DNA from: Archivesica marissinica
Lineage: Eukaryota; Mollusca; Bivalvia; Venerida; Vesicomyidae
Direction of reading: 5' to 3'
DNA length: 64,000 nucleotides
NCBI GenBank assembly: GCA_014843695.1
Contig: JABXNX010000068.1
Coordinates: 100,557-164,556, forward strand
The translations under genes and the position numbers were made by a program. This document shows positions 15,201-26,301 of this stretch, piece by piece (positions within the stretch are counted from its first letter, which is position 1; each line of letters begins with the position of its first letter). The notes beneath the pieces were generated by a model. The model worked only from the letters and a program-made list of their open reading frames with translations. It had not been told where the DNA came from and ran no database searches.

Positions 15201-15760
15201 CTCAGCTATTATTGGTGGAGGAAGACTCGGGTGCTCTCCGGCTATTATTGGTGGAGGAAGACCTCGGCTACTCTCCAGCTATTATTGGTGGAGGAAGACC
15301 TCGGCTACTCTCCAGCTATTATTGGTGGAGGAAGACTCCGGGTGCTCTCCGGCTATTATTGGTGGAGGAAGACTCCGGGTGCTCTCCAGCTATTATTGGT
15401 GGAGGAAGACGCCGGGTGCTCTACGGCTATTGGTGGAGGAAGACGCCGGGTGCTATACGGCTATTGCTGGAGGAAGACCCCAGGTGCTCTCCAGCTATTA
15501 TTGATGGAGGAAGACTCCGGGTGCTCTCCGGCTATTATTGATGGAGGAAGACCCCGGGTGCTCTCCGGCTATTATTGGTGGAGGAAGACCCCGGGTGCTC
15601 TCCGGCTATTATTGGTGGAGGAAGACTCCGGGTGCTCTCCGACTATTATTGATGGAGGAAGACTCCGGGTGCTCTCCGACTATTATTGATGGAGGAAGAC
15701 TCCGGGTGCTCTCCGGCTATTATTGATGGAGGAAGACTCCGGGTGCTCTCCGGCTATTAT
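12282..15760. repeat. Large within-array duplication of window start
   Basis: The unit-variant order of 1 to about 3480 recurs here nearly base for base at an offset of 12,281. The match includes rare variants, such as the GGTGT unit at 1246 and 13527 and the GGGTGG junction at 1538 and 13819. Further blocks match at other offsets: about 5500-6780 with 17576-18860 (offset 12,076), and 7420-8060 with 16556-17196 (offset 9,136). This is either a real higher-order repeat or an assembly duplication around the gap. Confidence 0.8.
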
Positions 15761-18700
15761 GTGGAGGGACCGGTCTCTCCGCTATTATTGTGAGGAAGAC
15801 GGGGGTGTGTTTGGTGGAGGAAGACTCCGGGTGCTCTCTGGCTATTATTGGTGGAGGAAGACCCCGGGTGCTCTCCGGCTATTATTGGTGGAGGAAGACC
15901 CCGGGTGCTCTCCGGCTATTATTGATGGAGGAAGACTCCGGGTGCTCTCCGGCTATTATTGATGGAGGAAGACTCCGGGTGCTCTCCAGCTATTATTGGT
16001 GGAGGAAGACCTCGGGTGCTCTCCGGCTATTATTGGTGGAGGAAGACTCCGGGTGCTCTCCGGCTATTATTGGTGGAGGAAGACTCGGGTACTCTCCGGC
16101 TATTATTGGTGGAGGAAGACTCCGGGTGCTCTCCGGCTATTATTGATGGAGGAAGACCCCGGGTGCTCTCCGGCTATTATTGGTGGAGGAAGACCCCGGG
16201 TGCTCTCCGGCTATTATTGATGGAGGAAGACTCCGGGTGCTCTCCGGCTATTATTGATGGAGGAAGACTCCGGGTGCCTCCCTATATTGGTGGAGGAAGA
16301 CTCGTCTCTCCGCTATTATTGTGGAGGAAGACTCCGGGTGCTCTCCGGCTATATTGGTGGAGGAAGACCCGGGTGCTCTCCGGCTATTATTGGTGGAGGA
16401 AGACTCGGGTGCTCTCGGCTATTATTGGTGGAGGAAGACCCCGGGTGCTCTCCAGCTATTATTGGTGGAGGATATTGTGGAGGAAGACCCGGTGCTCTCC
16501 GCTATTATTGTGGAGGAAGACCCGGGTGCTCTCCGCTATTATTGGTGGAGGAAGATGTCGGGTGCTCTACGGCTATTGGTGGAGGAAGAAGCCGGGTGCT
16601 ATACGGCTATTGCTGGAGGAAGACCCCAGGTGCTCTCCAGCTATTATTGGTGGAGGAAGACTCCGGGTGCTCTCCGACTATTATTGCTGGAGGAAGACTC
16701 CGGGTGCTCTCCAGCTATTATTGGTGGAGGAAGACTCCGGGTGCTCTCCAGCTACTATTGGTGGAGGAAGACCTCGGCTACTCTCCAGCTATTATTGGTG
16801 GAGGAAGACTCCGGGTGCTCTCCGGCTATTATTGGTGGAGGAAGACTCCGGGTGCTCTCCAGCTATTATTGGTGGTGGAAGACGCCGGGTGCTCTACGGC
16901 TATTGGTGGAGGAAGACGCCGGGTGCTATACGGCTATTGCTGGAGGAAGACCCCAGGTGCTCTCCAGCTATTATTGATGGAGGAAGACCCCGGGTGCTCT
17001 CCGGCTATTATTGATGGAGGAAGACCCCGGGTGCTCTCCAGCTATTATTGGTGGAGGAAGACCCCGGGTGCTCTCCGGCTATTATTGGTGGAGGAAGACT
17101 CCAGGTGCTCTCCGACTATTATTGATGGAGGAAGACTCCGGGTGCTCTCCGGCTATTATTGATGGAGGAAGACCCCAGGTGCTCTCCGGCTATTATTGCT
17201 GGAGGAAGACTCCGGGTGCTCTCCAGCTATTGGTGGAGGAAGACCCGGTCTCTCCAGCTATTATTGGTGGAGGAAGACTCCGGGTGCTCTCCGGCTATTA
17301 TTGGTGGAGGAAGACTCCGGGTGCTCTCCGGCTATTATTGGTGGAGGAAGACCTCGGCTACTCTCCGGCTATTATTGGTGGAGAAGACCCCGGGTGCTCT
17401 CCAGCTATTATTGGTGGAGGAAGACGCGGGTGCTCTACGGCTATTGGTGGAGGAAGAAGCCGGGTGCTATACGGCTATTGTGGAGGAAGACCCAGGTGCT
17501 CTCCAGCTATTATTGGTGGAGGACGACTCCGGGTGCTCTCCGACTATTATTGATGGAGGAAGACCCCGGGTGCTCTCCGGCTATTATTGGTGGAGGAAGA
17601 TGTCGGGTGCTCTACGGCTATTGGTGGAGGAAGAAGCCGGGTGCTATACGGCTATTGCTGGAGGAAGACCCCAGGTGCTCTCCAGCTATTATTGGTGGAG
17701 GACGACTCCGGGTGCTCTCCGACTATTATTGATGGAGGAAGACCCCGGGTGCTCTCCGGCTATTATTGATGGAGGAAGACCCCGGGTGCTCTACGGCTAT
17801 TGGTGGAGGAAGACCCCGGGTGCCCTCCGGCTATTATTGGTGGAGGAAGACTTCAGGTGCTCTCCGACTATTATTGGTGGAGGAAGACCCCAGGTGCTCT
17901 CCGGCTATTATTGATGGAGGAAGACTCCGTGTGCTCTCTGGCTATTATTGATGGAGCAAGACTCTGGGTGCTCTCTGACTATTATTGATGGAGGAAGACT
18001 CCGGGTGCTCTCTGGCTATTATTGATGGAGGAAGACTCCGGGTGCTCTCCGACTATTATTGATGGAGGAAGACTCCGGGTGCTCTCTGGCTATTATTGAT
18101 GGAGGAAGACTCTGGGTGCTCTCCGACTATTATTGCTGGAGGAAGACTCTGGGTGCTCTCCGGCTATTATTGATGGAGGAAGACCCCGGGTGCTCTCCGG
18201 CTATTATTGGTGGAGGAAAACCCCGGGTACTCTCCGGATATTGGTGGAGGAAGACTCCGGGTGCTCTCCGACTATTATTGATGGAGGAAGACTCCGGGTG
18301 CTCTCCGACTATTATTGATGGACGTAGACCCCGGGTGCTCTCCGGCTATTATTGATGGAGGAAGACTCCGGGTGCTCTCCGGCTATTATTGATGGAGGAA
18401 GACCCCGGGTGCTCTCCGGCTATTATTGATGGAGGAAGACTCCGGGTGCTCTCTGGCTATTATTGATGGAGGAAGACCCCAGGTGCTCTCCGACTATTAT
18501 TGATGGAGGAAGACCCCCAGGTGCTCTCCGACTATTAGTGATGGAGGAAGACCCCCAGGTGCTCTCCGGCTATTATTGATGGAGGAAGACCCCGGGTACT
18601 CTCCGGCTATTATTGATGGAGGAAGAATCCGGGTGCTCTCCGGCTATTATTGATGGAGGAAGACCCCGGGTGCTCTCCGGCTATTATTGGTTGAGGAAAA

Positions 18701-21700
18701 CGCCGAGTACTCTCCGGATATTGGTGGAGGAAGATGCCGGGTGCTCTACGGCTATTGGTGGAGGAAGACGCCGGGTGCTCTACAGCTATTGGTGGAGGAA
18801 GACTCCGGGTGCTCTCCGACTATTATTGATGGAGGAAGACTCCGGGTGCTCTCCGGCTATTATTGATGAAGGAAGACTCCGGGTGCTCTCCGACTATTAT
18901 TGATGGAGGAAGACTCTGGGTGCTCTCCGGCTATTATTGATGGAGGAAGACCCCGGGTGCTCTCCGGCTATTATTGGTGGAGGAAAACCCCGGGTACTCT
19001 CCGGATATTGGTGGAGGAAGACTCCGGGTGCTCTCCGACTATTATTGATGGAGGAAGACCCCAGGTGCTCTCCGACTATTATTGATGGAGGAAGACCCCA
19101 GGTGCTCTCCGACTATTAGTGATGGAGGAAGACCCCAGGTGCTCTCCGGCTATTATTGATGGAGGAAGACCCCGGGTGCTCTCCGGCTATTATTGGTGGA
19201 GGAAAACCACGGGTACTCTCCAGATATTGGTGGAGGATGACTCCGGGTGCTCTCTGACTATTATTGATGGAGGAAGACTCCGGGTGCTCTCCAGCTATTA
19301 TTGATGGACGAAGATCCCGGGTGCTCTCCAGCTATTATTGATGGAGGAAGACTCCGGGTGCTCTCCGGCTATTATTGATGGAGGAAGACTCCGGGTGCTC
19401 TCTGGCTATTATTGATGGAGGAAGACCCCAGGTGCTCTCCGACTATTAGTGATGGAGGAAGACCACAGGTGCTCTCCGGCTATTATTGATGGAGGAAGAC
19501 TCCGGCTGCTCTCCGGCTATTATTGATGGAGGAAGACCCCGGGTGCTCTCCGGCTATTATTGGTGGAGGAAAACCCCAGGTACTCTCCGGATATTGGTGG
19601 AGCAAGACGCCGGGTGCTCTACGGCTATTGGTGGAGGAAGACGCCGGGTGCTCTACGGCTATTGGTGGAGGAAGACCCCAGGTGCTCTCCGGCTATTATT
19701 GATGGAGGAAGACTCCGGGTGCTCTCCGGCTATTATTGATGGAGGAAGACCCCGGGTGCTCTCTGGCTATTATTGGTGGAGGAAAACCCCGGGTACTCTC
19801 CGGATATTGGTGGAGGAAGACTCCGGGTGCTCTCCGACTATTATTGATGGAGGAAGACTCCGGGTGCTCTCCGGCTATTATTGGTGGAGGAAGACTCCGG
19901 GTGCTCTCCGACTATTATTGATGGAGGAAGACTCCGGGTGCTCTCCGGCTATTATTGATGGACGAAGACCCCGGGTGCTCTCCGGCTATTATTGAAGGAG
20001 GAAGACTCCGGGTGCTCTCCGGCTATTATTGATGGAGGAAGACCCCGGGTGCTCTCCAGCTATTATTGATGGAGGAAGACTCCGGGTGCTCTCTGGCTAT
20101 TATTGATGGAGGAAGACCCCAGGTGCTCTCCGACTATTATTGATGGAGGAAGACCCCAGGTGCTCTCCAGCTATTATTGGTGGAGGAAGACTCCGGGTGC
20201 TCTCCGGCTATTATTGGTGGAGGAGGACTCCGGGTGCTCTCCGGCTATTATTGGTGGAGGAAGACCTTGGCTACTCTCCGGCTATTATTGGTGGAGGAAG
20301 ACCCCGGGTACTCTCCGGATATTGGTGGAGGAAGACTCCGGGTGCTCTCCGGCTATTATTGGTGGAGGTAGACGCCGGGTGCTCTACGGCTATTATTGGT
20401 GGAGGAAAACCCTGGGTACTCTCCGGATATTGGTGGAGGAAGACTCCGGGTGCTCTACGACTATTATTGATGGAGGAAGACTCCAGGTGCTCTCCGGCTA
20501 TTATTGATGGAGGAAGACCCCGGGTGCTCTCCGCCTATTATTGATGGAGGAAGACTCCGGGTACTCTCCAGCTATTATTGATGGAGGAAGACCCCGGGTG
20601 CACTCCGGCTATTATTGATGGAGGAAGACTCCGGGTGCTCTCCAGCTATTATTGATGGAGGAAGACCCCGGGTGCTCTCCGACTATTATTGATGGAGGAA
20701 GACCCAGGTGCTCTCCGGCTATTATTGATGGAGGAAGACCCGGGTGCTCTCCGCTATTATTGGTGGAGGAGGACTCGGGTGCTCTCCGGCTATTATTGGT
20801 GGAGAAGACTCCGGGTGCTCTCCGGCTATTATTGATGGAGGAAGACTCCGGGTGCTCTCCGGCTATTATGATGGAGGAAGACTCCGGGTGCTCTCCGGCT
20901 ATTATTGGTGGAGGAAGACTCCGGGTGCTCTCCGCTATTATTGTGGAGGAAGACCCAGTCTCTCGGCTATTATTGATGGAGGAAGACGTTCCGGGTGCTC
21001 TCTGGCTATTATTGATGGAGGAAGACTCCGGGTGCTCTCCGACTATTATTGATGGAGGAAGACTCCGGGTGCTCTCCGGCTATTATTGGTGGAGGAAGAC
21101 TCCGGGTGCTCTCCGGCTATTATTGATGGAGGAAGACTCCGGGTGCTCTCCGGCTATTATTGATGGAGGAAGACCTCGGGTGCTCTCCGGCTATTATTGG
21201 TGGAGGAAGACTCCGGGTGCTCTCCGGCTATTATTGATGGAGGAAGACCCCGGGTGCTCTCCGGCTATTATTGGTGGAGGAAAACCCCGGGTACTCTCCG
21301 GATATTGGTGGAGGAAGACGCCGGGTGCTCTACGGCTATTGGTGGAGGAAGACGCCGGGTGCTCTCCGGCTATTATTGGTGGAGGAAGACGCCGGGTGCT
21401 CTACGGCTGTTGGTGGAGGAAGACTCCGGGTGCTCTCCGGCTATTATTGGTGGAGGAAGACGCCGGGTGCTCTACGGCTATTATTGGTGGAGGAAAACCC
21501 CGGGTACTCTCCGGATATTGGTGGAGGAATACTCTGGGTGCTCTCCGACTATTATTGATGGAGGAAGACTCCGGGTGCTCTCCGGCTATTATTGGTGGAG
21601 GTAGACGCCGGGTGCTCTACGGCTATTATTGGTGGAGGAAAACCCTGGGTACTCTCCGGATATTGGTGGAGGAAGACTCCGGGTGCTCTCCGACTATTAT

Positions 21701-23205
21701 TGATGGAGGAAGACTCCGGGTGCTCTCCGGCTATTATTGATGGAGGAAGACCCCGGGTGCTCTCCGGCTATTATTGATGGAGGAAGACTCCGGGTACTAA
21801 CCGGCTATTATTGATGGAGGAAGACCCCGGGTGCACTCCGGCTATTATTGATGGAGGAAGACTCCGGGTGCTCTCCAGCTATTATTGATGGAGGAAGACC
21901 CCGGGTGCTCTCCGACTATTATTGATGGAGGAAGACCCCAGGTGCTCTCCGGCTATTATTGATGGAGGAAGACCCCGGGTGCTCTCCCGCTATTATTGGT
22001 GGAGGAGGACTCTGGGTGCTCTCCAGCTATTATTGGTGGAGAAGACTCCGGGTGCTCTCCGGCTATTATTGATGGAGGAAGACTCCGGGTGCTCTCCGAC
22101 TATTATTGGTGGAGGAAAACCCCAGGTACTCTCCGGATATTGGTGGAGGAAGACGCCGGGTGCTCTACGGCTATTGGTGGAGGAAGACTCCGGGTGCTCT
22201 CCAGCTATTATTGATGGAGGAAGACTCCGGGTGCTCTCCGGCTATTATTGGTGGACGAAGACTCCGGGTGCTCTAAGGCTATTATTGGTGGAGGAAGACG
22301 CCGGGTGCTCTACGGCTATTATTGGTGGAGGAAAACCCTGGGTACTCTCCGGATATTGGTGGAGGAAGACTCCGGGTGCTCTCCAACTATTATTGGTGGA
22401 GGAAAACCCCGGGTACTCTCCGGATATTGGTGGAGGAAGACGCCGGGTGCTCTACGGCTATTGGTGGAGGAAGACCCCGGGTGCTCTCCGGCTATTATTG
22501 GTGGAGGAAAACCCCGGGTACTCTCCGGATATTGGTGGAGGAAGACGCCGGGTGCTCTACGGCTATTGGTGGAGGAAGACTCCGGGTGCTCTCCGACTAT
22601 TATTGGTGGAGGAAGACGCCGGGTGCTCTCCGGCTATTATTGGTGGAGGAAGATGCCGGGTGCTCTACGGCTGTTGGTGGAGGAAGACTCCGGGTGCTCT
22701 CCGGCTATTATTGGTGGAGGAAGACGCCGGGTGCTCTACGGCTATTATTGGTGGAGGAAAACCCCGGGTACTCTCCGGATATTGGTGGAGGAAGACTCCG
22801 GGTGCTCTCCGACTATTATTGATGGAGGAAGACTCCAGGTGCTCTCCGGGCTATTATTGGTGGAGGTTGACGCCGGGTGCTCTACGGCTATTATTGGTGG
22901 AGGAAAACCCTGGGTACTCTCCGGATATTGGTGGAGGAAGACTCCGGGTGCTCTCCGACTATTATTGATGGAGGAAGACTCCAGGTGCTCTCCGGCTATT
23001 ATTGGTGGAGGAAGACGCCGTGTGCTCTCCGGCTATTATTGGTGGAGGAAGACGCCGGGTGCTCTACGGCTATTGGTGGAGGAAGACTCCGGGTGCTCTC
23101 CGGCTATTATTGGTGGAGGAAGACTCTGGGTGCTCTCCGGCTATTATTGATGGAGGAAGACCCCGGGTGCTCTCCGGCTATTATTGATGGAGGAAGACCC
23201 CGGGT

Positions 23206-23366
23206 CTAAGAGCTGCATTGCAGACATGGACTGGTATCCCGAGTAGACCACCGATCTACCCGCACGCCAGCAGGATAACTTCCTCACATGAAATAATTTG
23301 ACATCCCCAGTAGGATTCGAACATACAGTGGTGAGATGCAAATGATTTGTTGTCAACGACCTTACA
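23206..23366 (-). mobile_element. tRNA-derived SINE, family A (copy bordering the array)
   Basis: In minus orientation this shows a degenerate tRNA-like head with a B-box-like stretch (reverse complement of GGATTCGAACATAC near 23312), then a body shared with other copies (ATGAAATAATTTGACA and CGCCAGCAGGATAA). The 37-bp array begins directly at the body end, with GGAGGAAGACCCC at the boundary. Other family-A copies lie at 23869, 24251, 45778 and 60936. Confidence 0.7.
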
Positions 23367-23708
23367 TATCTTTACTGCAAAGTCGAGCAGTTAAGAACTA
23401 TCGTTTTATTTGTTACCACAAATGTATTATCCTGGATTCAGTATGGTTATGTTGGTGTAAGTACATCATCGTACAATGAGCCCCTTCAGTGCCCCTTCAG
23501 TAAAGGCCCCTTCAGTTGTGGAATATAGCGCAGAACCTTTCTAAATTGGCAGTTGTTTGTTCGGATATTACGGCTTCATCAGCACTATTTAAGGCTATAT
23601 CGACGGCGGGAAGTTTACCTAATAACACATTTCCTGGGCAGGCTTCAGCGGTTAACAAGTACTTGGTGCACCAACCTCAGTAAGAAACTGACAACTTTTT
23701 CATATTAA
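23367..23708. other. No gene recognised
   Basis: About 340 bases without a supported gene. A 53-codon minus-strand frame ends at 23512, but it has no start, no splice logic with NOL11 and no family I recognise. GGCCCCTTCAGT-like sequence is locally triplicated near 23480-23512. Confidence 0.5.
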
Positions 23709-23805
23709 TAGACACGGCCTGAGTGGGGCTGGAACCCGTGACCATCAGTGTTGATAGGTTACAGTGATATACAAGTCAGCGACCGTAACAACTCGACCAC
23801 GGAGA
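23709..23805 (-). mobile_element. SINE head fragment, family A-like
   Basis: The reverse complement has an A-box-like TGGTCGAGTTGTTACGG and a B-box-like GGTTCCAGCCCC at tRNA spacing. This is a truncated tRNA-derived SINE, not a tRNA gene: there is no acceptor-stem pairing. Confidence 0.55.
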
Positions 23806-23868
23806 CGGACAGGGAAACACACATTTTATTTTTCTGAATGGGAAAGAGTGTTGTCCATTGGAAGACTA

Positions 23869-24035
23869 TCCCTGGCACTCGTGCATTACTTCAGACATGG
23901 ATGGGTTTCCAGGTTGAACAAACCAACCACAAGCCACCCAGACAGTTTCCTCACCATCAAAGATATATACCCCATTAGTGGGATTTGAACCGGAGTGCAT
24001 GCAATTTGAAGTAAACAACAAAAACTACTCAATCA
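23869..24035 (-). mobile_element. SINE family A, diverged copy
   Basis: The minus strand carries GGTTCAAATCCCAC (B box), followed by a body that matches the copy at 23206 (GCATTRCAGACATGGA and AACTTCCTCAC-like segments). It lies next to the end of NOL11 exon 7, in intron 7. Confidence 0.6.
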
Positions 24036-24054
24036 CAGATGTCTCACAGCTTAC

Positions 24055-24137
24055 CTTTGGTTTGCACTGACATTTATCCGGAAAGGGCTGCCACGACTTC
24101 ACAAGACCAAACTTTGTGTCAAATATACCTAGGCCAT
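24055..24137 (-). CDS. NOL11: NOL11 exon 7 (83 bp)
   Basis: The minus-strand exon runs from acceptor TTGCAG (next to 24137) to donor GTAAGC (below 24055). It enters in phase 1, completing the codon left by exon 6, and ends in phase 0. It reads GLGIFDTKFG...CKPK, which lines up with the vertebrate NOL11 segment of the type CLSVWNIKF, a propeller blade strand. It is the last NOL11 exon I can find; the next must lie left of the window or be unrecognisable here, so intron 7 appears to hold the 23-kb array. Confidence 0.8.
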
Positions 24138-24250
24138 CTGCAATGTATTGCCATGGACGTACAATGCAACACAATATTTAGTGGTTAGCTTATAAATATA
24201 AATTTATTTTAACTCAATTACGAAACAAGTTTTTAAAACATCTGTTTAAT

Positions 24251-24446
24251 GTCACACAAACATCTTCATACAGCGACATTCCAGCTATTAATGACAGAGG
24301 AAGACCAACTGGTAGAACCACTGACCTTCCGCATGCCAGCTGGATAGTCTCCTCACATGAAAGAATTTGACACCCCAGTGGGATTCAAACCTACAGCGGT
24401 GAGGGGCCAGTGATTTGAAGACAACGACCGTAGGCCCTCTGCCACT
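24251..24446 (-). mobile_element. SINE family A inserted in SINE family B
   Basis: The element is flanked by ACATCTGTTTAAT (24238-24250) and ACATCTGCTTAAT (24447-24459), a 13-bp target-site duplication with one mismatch. The body holds one copy of a sequence matching the 37-bp minisatellite unit (24290-24316, CCAGCTATTAATGACAGAGG then AAGACC). The B box is the reverse complement of GGGATTCAAACCTAC. Confidence 0.75.
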
Positions 24447-24687
24447 ACATCTGCTTAATCAACGACCGTAGGCCCTCTGCCACTACATCTGCTTAATCAA
24501 CGACCGTAAGCCCTCTGCCACTACATCTGCTTAATCAACGACCGTAGGCCCTCTGCCACTACATCTGCTTAATCAACGACCATAGGCCCTCTGCCACTAC
24601 ATCTGCTTAATCAACGACCGTAAGCCCTCTGCCACTACATCTGCTTAATCAACGACCGTAGGCCTTCTGCCACTACATCTGCTTAAT
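24422..24687. repeat. 38-bp minisatellite, 7 copies
   Basis: Seven copies of a 38-bp unit beginning CAACGACCGTAGGCCCTCTG and ending ACATCTGCTTAAT. The unit is the terminal part of the SINE family-A head joined to its 13-bp target-site duplication, so it arose after the insertion, by repeated duplication across the junction. Confidence 0.95.
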
Positions 24688-24770
24688 CGCTATGGAGACC
24701 TCATTCCTGATAGAATTCATCACAATGAGGGAAAGAGAAGAGGCAATGTGGATGTAGGTATATTAATCAT

Positions 24771-25072
24771 TTTATTTTTCTAAATGTATCCTGTCTTAAG
24801 CACTCAGCCAAGGGAATCACAGAAAGTGACTGCTTAGCACAGGTGGCTGCTTAATAGAGGTCAAATGTATAATAAAATAACATATTGGGAAACTGGCTGC
24901 TTAATGCATGTTGGCTGCTTAATGGAGGTGACCACTAACACAGGTTTGACTGTATTAATACAGATTGCCTGTTTAATGGAGGTGACCACGAACACAGGCT
25001 TGACTGTATATCAAACCCAGGACCACTCTATCTCAAAATACTAAATGTATTTATGTATTTCTTTATTAATGC
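24771..25072. other. Interspersed repeat remnants, no gene
   Basis: Contains several copies of GGCTGCTTAATGGAGGTGAC and ACACAGGTTTGACTGTA, resembling a degenerate DNA-transposon end. No coding content is seen. Confidence 0.4.
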
Positions 25073-25335
25073 AACCCTCGTTACAACAAAGTATCTTCAC
25101 AGTCGAGACAACCCTCGTTACAACAAAGTATCGTCACAGTCGAGACAACCCTCGTTACAACAAAGTATCGTCACAGTCGAGACAACCCTCGTTACAACAA
25201 AGTATCTTCACAGTCGAGACAACCCTCGTTACAACAAAGTATCGTCACAGTCGAGACAACCCTCATTACAACAAAGTATTGTCACAGTCGAGACAACCCT
25301 CGTTACAACAAAGTATCGTCACAGTCGAGACAACC
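25073..25335. repeat. 37-bp minisatellite, 7 copies (unrelated to the large array)
   Basis: Seven copies of exactly 37 bp, starting AACCCTCGTTACAACAAAGT and ending CAGTCGAGAC, in NOL11 intron 6. The sequence is unrelated to the array at 1-23205 despite the equal length. Open frames of about 100 codons here are repeat by-products. Confidence 0.95.
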
Positions 25336-25454
25336 GAACACAAATATTCGACATAATTAACCAGTAACCTGAAGTTGCTTTTGCAAACAGTAGAGAGGCA
25401 GATCAGCCGGCACAAAACGTGCACCAAATGTGCCATCTCATCAGGCTCTATGCT

Positions 25455-25813
25455 GTTTGCTATTCAGATAGCGGAGCTAAAACACTAGGCTGAATAGCAA
25501 ACAATATATATCCTTCTCAGACTTGGCATTACACCGAGGCCAACAAGGATCTATACTGAAGGAATGTGCAAACAATATATATCCTTCTCAGACGTGGCAT
25601 TACACCGAGGCCAACAAGGATCTATACTGAAGGAATGTGCAAACAATATAGATCCTTAGGGTTAAGTTAACCCTTAAAATGCGTAATCAATTAGAAGGTA
25701 TTTGCAAACAATATAGATCCTTGTCGGCCACGGTGTAATGCCATCCATGTCTAATCAGGATCCATGTTGTTTGGTATTCAGCCAAGTGTTTTAGCTTCAC
25801 TATCTGAATAGCA
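25455..25813. mobile_element. Foldback (MITE-like) element with inner tandem duplication
   Basis: Two arms of roughly 100 bp are inverted copies. The left arm begins GTTTGCTATTCAGATAGCGG (25455) and the right arm ends CACTATCTGAATAGCA (25813). Each arm has its own short inverted repeat; in the left arm GTTTGCTATTCAG (25455-25467) pairs perfectly with CTGAATAGCAAAC (25490-25502). The loop holds a 71-bp unit duplicated in tandem (25498-25639). There is no coding capacity, and it lies in NOL11 intron 6. Confidence 0.75.
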
Positions 25814-25938
25814 CTTAACTGATATGAGGCACAATTTCAGTGGTTTCTATCGTTTTTAACGTTCCATTCAATCATAGTTTCACTGTGAAGACAATGTTCT
25901 GTATAAGGTTGAATAGCACATCGCATGTGCTTCAAACC

Positions 25939-26079
25939 TGATGCTCGTCGATGGCTAGGGCAGCCAATCGTTCCTATACTGTACCACTAGTTTGTATATA
26001 GCAAGTTAGCAACTGATGTTCCTCAATGGCTTTGGCAGACAGTCGTTCCTATACTATACCACTAGTTTGTATATAGCAT
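25939..26079. repeat. Two-copy tandem repeat, about 73 bp
   Basis: CTGATGCTCGTCGATGGCTA at 25939 and CTGATGTTCCTCAATGGCTT at 26012 start two diverged copies that share TCGTTCCTATACTRTACCAC and TAGTTTGTATATAGCA. This is in NOL11 intron 6. Confidence 0.7.
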
Positions 26080-26148
26080 AGGCCACAGTGACATATTACA
26101 AAACAGAAACCATCTGTCATCATCTCTAAAGGAAACCCAAACACAAAC

Positions 26149-26301
26149 CTTCTGTGTCACGCTTGACACCTGCTACGGCAAGGTGAAGATCATCTAGGGC
26201 CAGTATAGAAGTGTTGCTGGTAGATCCTGGTACAGTGTGACATGGTCCGGGAGAGCTTGTGTCCTGTTTAACTGTCATACAGCTCAATCGTCCATCTGTC
26301 C
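26149..26301 (-). CDS. NOL11: NOL11 exon 6 (153 bp)
   Basis: The minus-strand exon has acceptor CTTTTAG next to 26301, a branch-point-like TTACTGAAC just upstream, and a rather weak donor GTTTGT below 26149. It enters and leaves in phase 1. It encodes TDGRLSCMTV...ILALDDLHLAVAGVKRDTE, matching the vertebrate NOL11 region SSDGCIYETL...LTALDQDHVAVLG. An ATG upstream in the same frame (at 26341) makes a longer open frame look possible, but the phase of exon 5 supports the acceptor at 26301. Confidence 0.82.

Larger units (their letters stand above)
1..23205. repeat. 37-bp minisatellite array, about 22 kb plus gap
   Basis: Roughly 600 tandem copies of a GC-rich 37-bp unit built around GGTGGAGGAAGACTCCGGGT followed by GCTCTCCGGCTATTATT. 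A common 34-bp variant lacks one ATT. Unit variants differ mainly after GGAAGAC (TCC, CCC, GCC, CTC) and at GGTGG versus GATGG. The array is open at the left edge and runs into a SINE at 23206. Since 37 is not a multiple of 3, three units give a 37-codon cycle and long open frames appear in all plus frames; stops arise mostly where GATGG replaces GGTGG, creating TGA. I do not regard these as genes. NOL11 exon 7 lies to the right on the minus strand and exon 8 is not seen before the array, so the array is probably inside NOL11 intron 7. Confidence 0.97.
24190..24770 (-). mobile_element. SINE family B, interrupted by a family-A SINE and its array
   Basis: Family-B body sequence is present in two halves: 24195-24250 (CAATTACGAAACAAGTTTTT) and 24688-24770 (GAGACCTCATTCCTGATAGA). 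Family-B copies elsewhere (for example at 49868) have these halves joined. Between them sit a family-A SINE (24251-24446) and a 38-bp array. Confidence 0.75.

Noticed and set aside
1..23209. Dozens of long plus-strand open frames with WWRKTPGAL and EEDSGCSP repeats
   Set aside because: They follow only from a 37-bp unit read in three frames. Stops and starts depend on one GATGG variant, the frames overlap each other, and no promoter, splice or non-repeat sequence supports a gene.
23512..23670. Minus-strand 53-codon open frame containing LLTAEACPGNVLLGKLPAVD
   Set aside because: It does not match the expected next part of NOL11, lacks splice sites in the right phase and has no family I recognise. 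Its length is compatible with chance or a decayed repeat.
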